Origin: Chryseobacterium oranimense
GTDB lineage: Bacteria > Bacteroidota > Bacteroidia > Flavobacteriales > Weeksellaceae
Assembly (NCBI RefSeq): GCF_900129755.1
Contig: NZ_FQWT01000001.1
Location: 496,001-560,000, forward strand
DNA: 64,000 nt
Direction: 5' to 3'
In this document: positions 44,286 to 52,978 of the stretch, piece after piece
Position numbering within the stretch: position 1 is the stretch's first letter
How the letters are laid out: each line of letters opens with the position of its first letter
Translations under genes and position numbers: made by a program
The notes under the pieces: model-generated
The model's input: only the letters and a program-made list of their open reading frames with translations
Databases searched by the model: none
Told to the model about the DNA's origin: nothing

Positions 44286-44945
44286 TTAATTCAACCTTTT
44301 ATACACATTATCCAGCAGATCTCTGGCTTCCAGATTCATACGGTAAAAATTATCGTGAAATTCATCAAGTTTAGAGAGTATCGCTATGAGCAGCTTTTGT
44401 TCAGAATAATCCAGGTTTCCTACCATAGCTTTTGAAACTTTACCGATTTCATCCATGTGCTCTTCCAATACGGAAAGTCCTTTTTCCGTGATCTGAATAT
44501 GCTTTGTTCTTTTATCTTTTTCTGTGACTGTCTGCTCAGCCCAACCATTACGGATTAAGCGGTTAATGATAACTATGCCTGAAGACTTCTCCTGTATATT
44601 ACGTTTTATCAATTCCATTTTTGTCATAGCGCCTATCATTTTCAGACTTATCAGGTAAATGATATCATCCTGGCTTGTAAATACCGAATTGCTGATTGAC
44701 GACCGTGAATAAGATTTTGCATACCTGCTCATTCTTATCAGCAAGGTATTGATGATGATGTCTGAACTACTTTCCAATTGTTTTCCTCTCCAATCCGGAT
44801 CTTTCTGTTCAGAACCACTTTTACAGGAAGTGGTAAGCCATTCCGTAAAGCCCTGAAGATTATTGCTGTATACCGCTTTAGCTTCATTTTGCTCTGAAAA
44901 TTGCTGAACGAGTTCTACAACTGCTTTTATAAGATCAAAATTCAT
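44286..44945 (-). CDS. MarR-family regulator, carotenoid block (upstream copy)
   Basis: A 219-aa protein from the ATG at 44945, which lines up with the start of its paralogue (MNFDLIKAVVELVQQF against MNYTLIKDFIDLLQEF); the longer frame to 44966 overlaps a palindrome. The winged helix is at about residues 80-195 (TKMELIKRNIQEKSSGIVIINRLIRNGWAEQTVTEKDKRTKHIQITEKG). As first gene of the carotenoid operon it probably controls it and itself. Confidence 0.87.
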   Translation of the reverse strand: MNFDLIKAVVELVQQFSEQNEAKAVYSNNLQGFTEWLTTSCKSGSEQKDPDWRGKQLESSSDIIINTLLIRMSRYAKSYSRSSISNSVFTSQDDIIYLISLKMIGAMTKMELIKRNIQEKSSGIVIINRLIRNGWAEQTVTEKDKRTKHIQITEKGLSVLEEHMDEIGKVSKAMVGNLDYSEQKLLIAILSKLDEFHDNFYRMNLEARDLLDNVYKRLN

Positions 44946-44957
44946 TTCAAACCAATT

Positions 44958-44973
44958 AGTATACAAATATACT
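44958..44973. promoter_or_regulatory. Palindrome before the carotenoid-operon MarR gene
   Basis: AGTATACAAATATACT, a near-perfect palindrome (AGTATA-N4-TATACT), 13 bp before the preferred start codon. A related motif AGTTTACAAAAATACCT stands at 38880-38896, 12 bp before the start of the paralogous MarR gene. This suggests both proteins read similar operators. Confidence 0.45.
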
Positions 44974-45344
44974 TATAAAAGAATATAAATATACTTTTAT
45001 TTTGATTTTATTTTTAATTTCCTGGATTAAAGATGAATTTCACTTTAAATAAAAGAAGCTAACGGAAAGATCAAATAACTGATAAACAATACATTAATCC
45101 CAATACGTCTATGAAAAATTAATCAGGATAATTATACCAACTTCTATAAAATTGTATATTAATACACTAAATACATTCTATCAATTTGCATTTTAAATAA
45201 AAGAAGGTCATCGGAAATACTACAATAACAGCATCATGGATGCCACATTAAAATTTATGAATTATACAATAAAAAAGATAATACATACCACAAAATAAAC
45301 GCTGAGGGCATATTTATTGTTTAATATTTTAAAAATAATTTAAT
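44974..45344. other. AT-rich intergenic region with a short direct repeat
   Basis: No gene is seen. TTTAAATAAAAGAAG occurs at about 45044 and about 45192, each followed by a similar CGGAAA stretch, giving an imperfect duplication of about 30 bp. The region separates the carotenoid operon from the divergent four-helix protein gene. Confidence 0.3.
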
Positions 45345-45812
45345 ATGGAAAATGCTAAAACAATTTCTACCCTCAATGATTTACTTCATATAACCAATGA
45401 CAGGATTAAGGGTTTTGAAAGCGTAGAAGGAAAAGTTTGGGAAAGCTATTCTGACCTGAAAGGGGAATACGATAAAATGATCTCCCAATCAAAAGTAATG
45501 AAGAATGAAATTATCAATCTCATTACCGAAAGAAGCGGAAATCCCGATGAAGACACCTCATCACTGGCAGGCAGCCTCCACCGGACATGGATCGACATTA
45601 AAAATTCTTTACCCAGAAGCAATAATGATAAAGAAACATTGGAAAATGTAGTTTTTGGTGAACAACATGCTATTGAAGCTTATGAAAACGCTTTGAAAAG
45701 TGGCAATCTGTGTGCGGAAAGCTCTAAAGTAATTGCAGAACAGCTAAGGCAGCTTCGTACTTCTTATCATCAATTCCATAATATCGAGCATTATAAGAAA
45801 AAAGATGAATAA
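45345..45812 (+). CDS. PA2169/DUF2383-type four-helix-bundle protein
   Basis: A 155-aa soluble protein, almost all helical. The pattern ISTLNDLLHITNDRIKGFESV at the start and VVFGEQHAIEAYENALKS...QLRQLRTSYHQFHN near the end are typical for DUF2383 ferritin-like proteins. Members often respond to general stress. No signal peptide. It is single, upstream of an outer-membrane protein gene by 97 bp. Confidence 0.85.
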   Translation: MENAKTISTLNDLLHITNDRIKGFESVEGKVWESYSDLKGEYDKMISQSKVMKNEIINLITERSGNPDEDTSSLAGSLHRTWIDIKNSLPRSNNDKETLENVVFGEQHAIEAYENALKSGNLCAESSKVIAEQLRQLRTSYHQFHNIEHYKKKDE

Positions 45813-45909
45813 TCCATTCATAGCAGGGATATCTATTTTACAAACCACCTTAACCGGAAGTATTTGCAATTAATGGGGTCCCAAACATTAAAACTTTTAA
45901 ATAAAACCT

Positions 45910-46752
45910 ATGAATGACCTTTATTTTTTTTCAAAATTAGCTTTTGCCGCTTTATTTATCCCGTCAGTGTACTTTGCACAACAAGAGCCTCACAAAAGCT
46001 ACTCAATTTTTAATCCTGTGCCACGGGAACATATGAGAGAGATGGAAACCGATCGTCCCGATGTTACCGAATCTCCTTACACTGTAGATGCAGGCCATAT
46101 TCAATTTGAAACAGACCTGGTAAGACTCATCAATGAGAAATCAGATGTACAGAAAACAAGTACATTACTCATCAATCAGGCAAACCTGAAGATCGGGATT
46201 ACCGGTAATACTGCCATACAAGTCGGTTTCCAGACCTACGGCCGGCAAAAGGAGAAGGACTTAAGTTCAGGTTCTGAAGAAGTGAATAAAGGAATCGGCG
46301 ATATAACCCTGAGAATAAAACAAAACTTAACAGGAAACAATCATGGTGATTTTGCACTGGCTGTTTTACCGTACATAAAATTTCCTACTTCTGAATATGA
46401 GGAAAGCCGCTATGAATATGGCCTGATTGTACCTATGTCATACAAATTATCCGGTGACTGGAAACTTGGATTGCAGGTGGAAATAGATAAGCTCAAGGAT
46501 ACGGATCAGCCTTCAATGCATACCGAGTTCCTGCAAACACTGACGATTAGCCATCCATTATCCAAGGGAATTGACTGGATAGCGGAAACCTATTATACGT
46601 ATGATTTTAAATCCCATGAATTTTCAAATTTTATCAATGCCGCCATTCAAATGGAAGTTGTAAAAGACCTTAAATTCGATCTCGGAATTAATTATGGAAT
46701 ACAGCAGACTGCTGACAAACATTATTTCATTGGTTTATCTTATCGCCATTAA
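45910..46752 (+). CDS. Outer-membrane transporter-like barrel (phenol-MetA family type)
   Basis: A 280-aa exported protein with a signal peptide ending VYFAQ. The start of the mature part, METDRPDVTESPYTVDAGHIQFETDLV, is the hallmark of the family labelled transporter or MetA-pathway protein, and the rest consists of amphipathic strands ending FIGLSYRH. The substrate is unknown. It precedes the YaiO gene in the same direction by 110 bp. Confidence 0.8.
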   Translation: MNDLYFFSKLAFAALFIPSVYFAQQEPHKSYSIFNPVPREHMREMETDRPDVTESPYTVDAGHIQFETDLVRLINEKSDVQKTSTLLINQANLKIGITGNTAIQVGFQTYGRQKEKDLSSGSEEVNKGIGDITLRIKQNLTGNNHGDFALAVLPYIKFPTSEYEESRYEYGLIVPMSYKLSGDWKLGLQVEIDKLKDTDQPSMHTEFLQTLTISHPLSKGIDWIAETYYTYDFKSHEFSNFINAAIQMEVVKDLKFDLGINYGIQQTADKHYFIGLSYRH

Positions 46753-46862
46753 AAATATAGAGATAAAAATTTATTACTAGTAAATTGATCACAAAAGTTC
46801 AATATATTTGTTATTAAGATACAATTCAGCTATAAAAAAAATTGATTAACCATCTCACTTCA

Positions 46863-48104
46863 ATGAAAACATACTTTGGATATTTAGTTCTTCTGGTATT
46901 GGTATTACTTCCGTTACAAATATATGCCCAGCAAAATGCGTCAGCTGACGAATTATTTGCAAAAGCAAGAACAGCTGCATTTGAAAATAAAGATTACGCC
47001 ACCTCTATTTCACTTGCCAAACAGGCCCTGGAAACGGCACCCGACTATACTGATATTTCAATTTTTTTAGGTAGAGTTTATACATGGAATAAAGATCCGG
47101 AGTCTGCAAGAGCAGTTTTTGAAGATCTTGGAAGAAAAAATATTAAAGATGAAGATTATTTCATTGCCTATGCTTCCCTGGAATATTGGAATGACCGGTA
47201 CAGCGAAGCCAAAGAGATCATCAGTAAAGGATTATCCTCTCACCCACAGTCTGAAGCACTCTGGCTTTTGAAAGCAAAAGTAGAATATGCAGATAAAAAT
47301 TATATTGAATCTGAAAAGGCCATCAAAGCTGTTCTAGCGATTAATCCAAAAAACACGGAAGCCAACAGCCTGGCCGTAAGGGTGCATGAATTTACTTACA
47401 AAAATGCTTTAAGTATTCTTTACAACTATTCTCATTTCGACAAACAGTTCGATGACGACTGGCATGTTGTAGGACTCAGTTATAAAAGAGTCACACCTAT
47501 TGGCGCAGTGATCATCAGGGGAAATTATGCCAATAAATTTGCAGAAGACGGAACCCAGATTGAGCTGGAAGCTTATCCGCGGTTATCCAAAATGTTTTAT
47601 CTCTATGTGGGAGGCGCCTACTCCAATGATGTTGGACTGTTCCCGAAATACCGAACAGGAGTTTCCCTGAACGCTAATCTTCCCAAGAGTTTTGAAGCAG
47701 AAATCGGATACAGGCAGCTTTACTTCAGCAAGAATATCTGGATGTATACTGCATCTGTCGGGAAATATTACAAAAATTTCTGGTTCAATATAAGAACGTA
47801 CATTACGCCGGACAACAAAAATATTTCACATTCCTACACAGGAACGGTTCGTTACTATACAAAAAGTGCACAGGATTATTTTGGCTTTCAGATCGGTACG
47901 GGAATCAGTCCGGAAGAAAACAGGAATAACCTTCTGGAAAACGAAACCTTTAAGCTTAAAACCTTCAAAATAGGGGCTGAATATAATTTTTCACTAAAAG
48001 CCAATATGTTTTCCGTAGGAACCATGTATTACAATCAGGAATACCTCCCGAATCAAAAAGGAAATCAGTTTGATATTACCTTAGGCTATACAAGAAAGTT
48101 TTAA
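46863..48104 (+). CDS. yaiO: YaiO-family outer-membrane barrel with N-terminal TPRs
   Basis: A 413-aa protein from the ATG at 46863, where the signal peptide (MKTYFGYLVLLVLVLLPLQI, ending AQ) starts; the frame to 46842 adds seven residues before it. Residues about 25-180 are TPR-like (ADELFAKARTAAFENKDYATSISLAKQALE), and residues about 190-413 are barrel strands with the YaiO end pattern. In Enterobacteria yaiO stands next to a GT2 gene; here too it is beside one, convergent with 7 bp between. Export of a polysaccharide through the outer membrane is a likely role. Confidence 0.85.
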   Translation: MKTYFGYLVLLVLVLLPLQIYAQQNASADELFAKARTAAFENKDYATSISLAKQALETAPDYTDISIFLGRVYTWNKDPESARAVFEDLGRKNIKDEDYFIAYASLEYWNDRYSEAKEIISKGLSSHPQSEALWLLKAKVEYADKNYIESEKAIKAVLAINPKNTEANSLAVRVHEFTYKNALSILYNYSHFDKQFDDDWHVVGLSYKRVTPIGAVIIRGNYANKFAEDGTQIELEAYPRLSKMFYLYVGGAYSNDVGLFPKYRTGVSLNANLPKSFEAEIGYRQLYFSKNIWMYTASVGKYYKNFWFNIRTYITPDNKNISHSYTGTVRYYTKSAQDYFGFQIGTGISPEENRNNLLENETFKLKTFKIGAEYNFSLKANMFSVGTMYYNQEYLPNQKGNQFDITLGYTRKF

Positions 48105-48111
48105 TCCGTTT

Positions 48112-51100
48112 TTATTTATTTTTTTTCATAAAATTAACCATGACAGAATCCGGCATTAATTTCCTGCTGGCATAAAACCTTGAGTTCATACTTTTAAACT
48201 GATTAAAACGTCCACTGATCAACTTCAAAGCAGAAGCATCATCAGAAGGATCTTCCTCAGAGTTTTTAAGCGTAAACAACTGTCCTTCATGAAGATAATA
48301 TTTATCTGAAACAAAATCAATCATCATATTTTTACTCTGCATCATAGGAATTCCGGCTTTGCTTATCTGCGAATCCGGAGAGAAGCCTCGTCCTACCCAG
48401 GTAACAGTAGACGGTGTACGGAGTTTATAATTATTCCTGTAATAGGCTAAAAGAGATGGAGCAACATCAAAATGACTTGCCGTTTTCAGAAAACGTTTCG
48501 GCTCTTTCAACAATGGTGAATAGATCAGCAATGGTACATGAAACCTGTCAATCTTAGATTCCAATGTAATTTCCGGCATACTGTGATCGCCTGTTATAAC
48601 GAAAATCGTATGCTGAAAATCCGGACGTTTGCTGTAATCTTCAAAGAAGTTTTTCAGGGCATCATCTGCATTCAGGACAGAAATCAACTGGTTTTTATTG
48701 CCTTCCGCCCATTTTTTCTGCTCCGGATTTAAGAGATTGGATTGTAATCTTTCATTATAAAGTTTTTCATAATACGCCCTGTTATTAATCAAAAACGGAT
48801 TATGTGTAGAAAGCGTAAGAAGCATATTAAAATAAGGTCTTTGCTGTAATTTCTGCGTCTCCAGAAACTTTTTGAAAACCGCCTGATCTTCATAGCCCCA
48901 GCTATCTCCATCGGTTGCCGGAAGTCTTTTGTAAGAACCGCCGAACGATGCAATATCTACAATATGATCTACCTTACTGTATTCCAGAAAATTTCTGTAA
49001 CGGTCAAACAATAAATTCCCGCCATAGAAAAATCCTGTTTCAAATCCATTGGCTTTTAAAACATTATAAAGATTGAAATGTTCCGGTGTATTTTCAATTT
49101 CCAGGAATCCGTTTTTACCAAAAGGAAGTGACCCAGTGAGCGAAGGCAAGGCTCCGAACGTCCTCCCCGCAGAACTTAAACTGTTCTCCCAAAATAAACT
49201 TTTACTGGCCAGAGAATCCAGAAAAGGCGTAAAATTCCCCACATACCCTTTGGGAGAAGTATAAGCATGCCCAAAACCTTCCATTACGATAAAGACAAGA
49301 TTCGGAACTTCTTCAGACCTATTAAAATAAGCGCCTAAAAAGTCAGGAGTATTTTCTTTTCTCCAAAAAGGAAATGACGGATCGAGCATTTCGGCATTGG
49401 CTGTAAACTTTCCTTCATCATTAATAAATTCACTGATTTCAGGATGACTGCTGATAAAATTCTCTTCGTTGGATATAAAGAAATAAGCCCATTTACTTTT
49501 TGAAGCAGTCTGGCTGAAGGTATTATTGGTCTGGTTTAATTCCTTAGACTGCATCATATTTTTGGGAATAAAAAAAGCAATCAGGCCAAGGCTTAAAAAA
49601 ACGATTCCTATATATTTTGACTTAAAGGCGGATCTTCCTGCCATCCATAAAGGAATAACACATATTGCAATCAAAATTCCCAGCAGCGCAAAATTTTTGA
49701 AATTAAGCATTCCGCCCGCTCTTAAAATCTGCTTGATCTCATCTTTGCTGTAATACAAAAGATCTGCACCAAGCATATTTTGGGTTTCGGAGAAATACAA
49801 GAAGAGAATATATTGCGTAACAGCCACAAATCCGAATACAACCAGCGCTGATAAATTGGCCCAGCTTTCTTTTATAGAATTGATTATTAAATAAATAACT
49901 CCAAAAACAAATATCAGTTTCAATGCAAACAAAATATTTTCCAAAAAGAGAGGTCCTGCAATAGAAGAGGAATTAAATCTCGGAAAAGAATACCTGTACC
50001 AAAACCATTCTGCAGCAACACCTACTAAAAATAAGATCAGAAAAACCAAAGATATCATACCCAGTTTCCTCAACCCATGGTTAAGAATAGCTGCAACTCT
50101 TTCCTTTAAAGGTAAATTTTTGGTATTCTGATTGAAACCCTGCCTTGTCATCTCGCCCCATCCGTGGGATTTTTTAAAATAATCTATAAACCCGTTCACT
50201 CCTGCTTTCACCACGATTGGATGAAAATAAAACGGTTCTGAAAAAGCAGTTCCTATTAAGGTAAGAAAATCTTTTCGTTTGGTATATACCTGATGGCTGA
50301 CAAGATCCACCAGAATCCCGTAAATAGAGTAAAGAAACCCCATGGATATCACCAATGCAAACAAAATCGTAAAAAATGACCAGTTGATAATCCCAAACAA
50401 AAGAAAAACAATAAAAATGATGTATCCCAAAAACTCAACCAACGGACCCAGGAACTCAAAGAAAAACCAATAAGGGAGGCTTACCATCCCCAACTTTCCG
50501 TATTTTGGATTGAACATCATTTTCCGGTGTTTCCATAAAGTTTCAATGGTTCCCCGCATCCAGCGGTTACGCTGTTTTTTCAGGATATCCTTGCTCTCAG
50601 GAACTTCCGTCCAGCAAAGCGGATCAGGAATTGTAAGAACTTCATAAGGCTCATTCCTTTCTTCCATATATTTCCTCATACGGACTACCAGTTCCATATC
50701 TTCGCCTACTGTGCTTTTATCGTACCCGCCACACTCCAGAACGATTTTCCTGTCGAAAACCCCGAAAGCCCCGGAGATCAGAATCAGTCCTGAAGCCCTG
50801 GACCAAGCCATCCGTCCCAATACAAAAGCCCGGATATATTCTAAGGCCTGTGTTTTTCCCAGCAGTGTTTTAGGCATATTTACGCTCACTACTTTCCCGT
50901 CTTCAATTACGCAATTGTTGGCAAGGCGAATCACCCCTCCGCAGGCAATATATTTTTTGTCGGTTTGTTCAAGAAACGGTTTTGCCAGTTTCAGGATCGC
51001 ATCCTGCTCCAGGATACAATCTACATCAATACACACCAGATAATCCCCGGAAGAAACATTAATGCCTACATTCAAGGCATCAGCTTTACCGCCGTTTTCT

Positions 51101-51543
51101 TTATCCACAACGATAAGTTTTTTAAAAGCCTGATTTTTACTTTTATAAACTCCTTTTATCTTATTGGTTTCAATTTTCCCCTGCACAAAGAAAGACACTC
51201 TTTCCAGCTCGTAAGCTTCGATCAGTTTTTGGATAGAATCATCCTTACTCCCATCGTTAATAATGATAATTTCAAGGTTGTGATAATAAAGGGACAACAA
51301 CGATCTTACATTTTCCACTATGGTCATTCCTTCGTTGTAAGCAGGCGCAAGAAGGCTGAAGGTGGGCGCATTGGGATTGGCAGCAATAATACTGTAATCG
51401 GTAAATGTATTTTCTTTTTTATAGCGTATCACAGCTCCCAGCGCGTAGACTCCGATCCATCCATAAATAATAGCTACCGCAGTCCCGTACAGCAGAAATA
51501 ACCATATAATAACTTCATAGATAATGTGTGAGAATTCTAACAT
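48112..51543 (-). CDS. GT2 glycosyltransferase fused to LTA-synthase-like phosphotransferase/sulfatase domain
   Basis: A 1143-aa inner-membrane protein. Residues 1-35 are a membrane helix; residues about 60-330 are a processive GT2 domain with DGSKDDS, D173-V-D175, TVGEDMEL and Q324-R-N-R-W328. Membrane segments follow at about 345-430 and 490-670. Residues about 745-1075 are an alkaline-phosphatase-fold domain like LtaS/OpgB, with metal Glu755 (VFIVMEGFG), nucleophile Thr795 (GRTFGAL) and Asp986-His987 (VITGDHS). Both active sites look whole. One chain may thus make a glycan and add phosphoglycerol or a similar group to it. It overlaps the HEAT gene by 7 bp. Confidence 0.85.
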   Translation of the reverse strand: MLEFSHIIYEVIIWLFLLYGTAVAIIYGWIGVYALGAVIRYKKENTFTDYSIIAANPNAPTFSLLAPAYNEGMTIVENVRSLLSLYYHNLEIIIINDGSKDDSIQKLIEAYELERVSFFVQGKIETNKIKGVYKSKNQAFKKLIVVDKENGGKADALNVGINVSSGDYLVCIDVDCILEQDAILKLAKPFLEQTDKKYIACGGVIRLANNCVIEDGKVVSVNMPKTLLGKTQALEYIRAFVLGRMAWSRASGLILISGAFGVFDRKIVLECGGYDKSTVGEDMELVVRMRKYMEERNEPYEVLTIPDPLCWTEVPESKDILKKQRNRWMRGTIETLWKHRKMMFNPKYGKLGMVSLPYWFFFEFLGPLVEFLGYIIFIVFLLFGIINWSFFTILFALVISMGFLYSIYGILVDLVSHQVYTKRKDFLTLIGTAFSEPFYFHPIVVKAGVNGFIDYFKKSHGWGEMTRQGFNQNTKNLPLKERVAAILNHGLRKLGMISLVFLILFLVGVAAEWFWYRYSFPRFNSSSIAGPLFLENILFALKLIFVFGVIYLIINSIKESWANLSALVVFGFVAVTQYILFLYFSETQNMLGADLLYYSKDEIKQILRAGGMLNFKNFALLGILIAICVIPLWMAGRSAFKSKYIGIVFLSLGLIAFFIPKNMMQSKELNQTNNTFSQTASKSKWAYFFISNEENFISSHPEISEFINDEGKFTANAEMLDPSFPFWRKENTPDFLGAYFNRSEEVPNLVFIVMEGFGHAYTSPKGYVGNFTPFLDSLASKSLFWENSLSSAGRTFGALPSLTGSLPFGKNGFLEIENTPEHFNLYNVLKANGFETGFFYGGNLLFDRYRNFLEYSKVDHIVDIASFGGSYKRLPATDGDSWGYEDQAVFKKFLETQKLQQRPYFNMLLTLSTHNPFLINNRAYYEKLYNERLQSNLLNPEQKKWAEGNKNQLISVLNADDALKNFFEDYSKRPDFQHTIFVITGDHSMPEITLESKIDRFHVPLLIYSPLLKEPKRFLKTASHFDVAPSLLAYYRNNYKLRTPSTVTWVGRGFSPDSQISKAGIPMMQSKNMMIDFVSDKYYLHEGQLFTLKNSEEDPSDDASALKLISGRFNQFKSMNSRFYASRKLMPDSVMVNFMKKNK

Positions 51544-52604
51544 ACTTTTTCCTGAAGTGCGTATTTTATAATTTGAATTAATTTTTCGGACGCCGTTTCA
51601 TCCCGGGAAAGTTTAGCTAAATATTCCTGGTGCCCCAGCTCAAAAAGGGTTTCCGCGGCATACACCTTGATCGCCGTATTACTGTTTTCCAGTAATTCTT
51701 TTTTAACCAGATCTGTACAGCACTGGTCTTTGGAAATTTTCATCACACGAAGAATTTCAAGCTGAACTTCATGCGGCTGATCCGGATAAACTTCCGTAAG
51801 AAAACGAATTGTTGAAGGGTTTTCCAGTGATAAAATCGTCTGTACGGCCTGTACCCTGACCTCAACTGAGGAATGCTCCAAAAGAGTAACCACAATTGGA
51901 TAAAAAGGAAGCATTTGAAATTTCCTCAGCAATTTCAAAGTAAAAATAATCACGGAGTCATTGGGGCTTCTGAGCCAGCTTTCGATAGCTTCTCCTGAGT
52001 TTTCCGGTACGCTGGTGATAGAAAGAAGAAGACGGAGCTGCTGCCATTCTGAAATTTTTTCTGTCGCAGTATTCAGAAAGTACAAGCCTTCAAAACCTTT
52101 AAAGCTTACCATGGCGTACTGCGCTTCCTGGTAGACCTGCGGGGAAGGATGTGATAAAAAAGAGGAAATTCTGGGAAGACTTTCTTTTACTTCCATTACC
52201 GTAAGCTCCTGTATTCCGCCGGCGATGAGGTAAGGTTTCTTCTGATCAAGCTTTTTGGCAGCTTCCTGCTGGAGATGATATTCTTTGAAGAGGTTTTTAA
52301 TTTTAATTTTTGCTGATCCTGAGAATTTCTTTTCAGAATCTACAAGTTTCTGCAGGAATAAATTCCGGAATGACGAATTCCCCGAAGAAGCCATAAAATT
52401 TTGATCCAAAGACAACTCCTGATCTTCATAAACAATAACTTCCGATATTTTTTGATTAATAACCTTTACCCATTCTGAGATTCTCACAGATTCCTTATAT
52501 TGAAAAAAACTGTAAAAAAGTACCCCTATAATTAATAACAGTACGAGCAACAGCATCCCAAGGAAAACAATAAAAAGAAAATGTACAGAAGTGGTAAGCA
52601 GCAT
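51537..52604 (-). CDS. Membrane-anchored HEAT-repeat protein
   Basis: A 355-aa protein. Residues about 8-35 are one membrane helix (FLFIVFLGMLLLVLLLIIGVLFYSFF); the rest is helical with HEAT-like repeats (HPSPQVYQEAQYAMVSF; SSVEVRVQAVQTILSLENP; NSNTAIKVYAAETLFELG). It overlaps the following glycosyltransferase gene by 7 bp and starts 6 bp after the response-regulator stop. A scaffold that links the single REC protein to the synthase is a fair guess. Confidence 0.75.
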   Translation of the reverse strand: MLLTTSVHFLFIVFLGMLLLVLLLIIGVLFYSFFQYKESVRISEWVKVINQKISEVIVYEDQELSLDQNFMASSGNSSFRNLFLQKLVDSEKKFSGSAKIKIKNLFKEYHLQQEAAKKLDQKKPYLIAGGIQELTVMEVKESLPRISSFLSHPSPQVYQEAQYAMVSFKGFEGLYFLNTATEKISEWQQLRLLLSITSVPENSGEAIESWLRSPNDSVIIFTLKLLRKFQMLPFYPIVVTLLEHSSVEVRVQAVQTILSLENPSTIRFLTEVYPDQPHEVQLEILRVMKISKDQCCTDLVKKELLENSNTAIKVYAAETLFELGHQEYLAKLSRDETASEKLIQIIKYALQEKVC

Positions 52605-52610
52605 ATTCGT

Positions 52611-52967
52611 TTATTTAGGGATAAATCTTTTAATTCTCAGCATCAGTTCATTCGGGCTGAACGGTTTTATAATAAAATCCGAGGCCCCGAGGTCAAAAGC
52701 ATTAAGCACCACCTCTTCCTGCCCCATGGCAGACAGCATAATCACAGGAATTTCCTTCCCCATCGTTTGTATTGCAGAAAGTATTTCTATTCCTGAAGCA
52801 AAGGGCATCATGATATCTGTAATGGCAAGGTCCACCTCTCTCTCTTTTAAAGTTTCGATGGCTTCCTTTCCGTTTCGGGTAAGGATCACTTCATGACCTT
52901 CCTTTAATAATTTGTGTTCTATCGTTTTTAGAATCAGTTCATCGTCTTCAGCGATCAGAATCAACAT
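52611..52967 (-). CDS. Single-domain response regulator
   Basis: A 118-aa receiver protein with no output domain. Acidic pair at residues 7-9 (AEDDE), phosphoacceptor Asp51 (AITDIMMP), Thr/Ser switch in MLSAMG and Lys101 (IIKPFSPNE). It stands between the hybrid kinase gene (11 bp) and the HEAT gene (6 bp), so phosphate from the kinase probably reaches it and acts through protein contact on the HEAT/GT2 pair. Confidence 0.9.
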   Translation of the reverse strand: MLILIAEDDELILKTIEHKLLKEGHEVILTRNGKEAIETLKEREVDLAITDIMMPFASGIEILSAIQTMGKEIPVIMLSAMGQEEVVLNAFDLGASDFIIKPFSPNELMLRIKRFIPK

Positions 52968-52978
52968 AGTTTTTATTT

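Noticed and set aside
50965..51501. 178-codon plus-strand open frame inside the GT2 fusion gene
   Set aside because: It is antisense to conserved glycosyltransferase motifs and shows no protein-like pattern.
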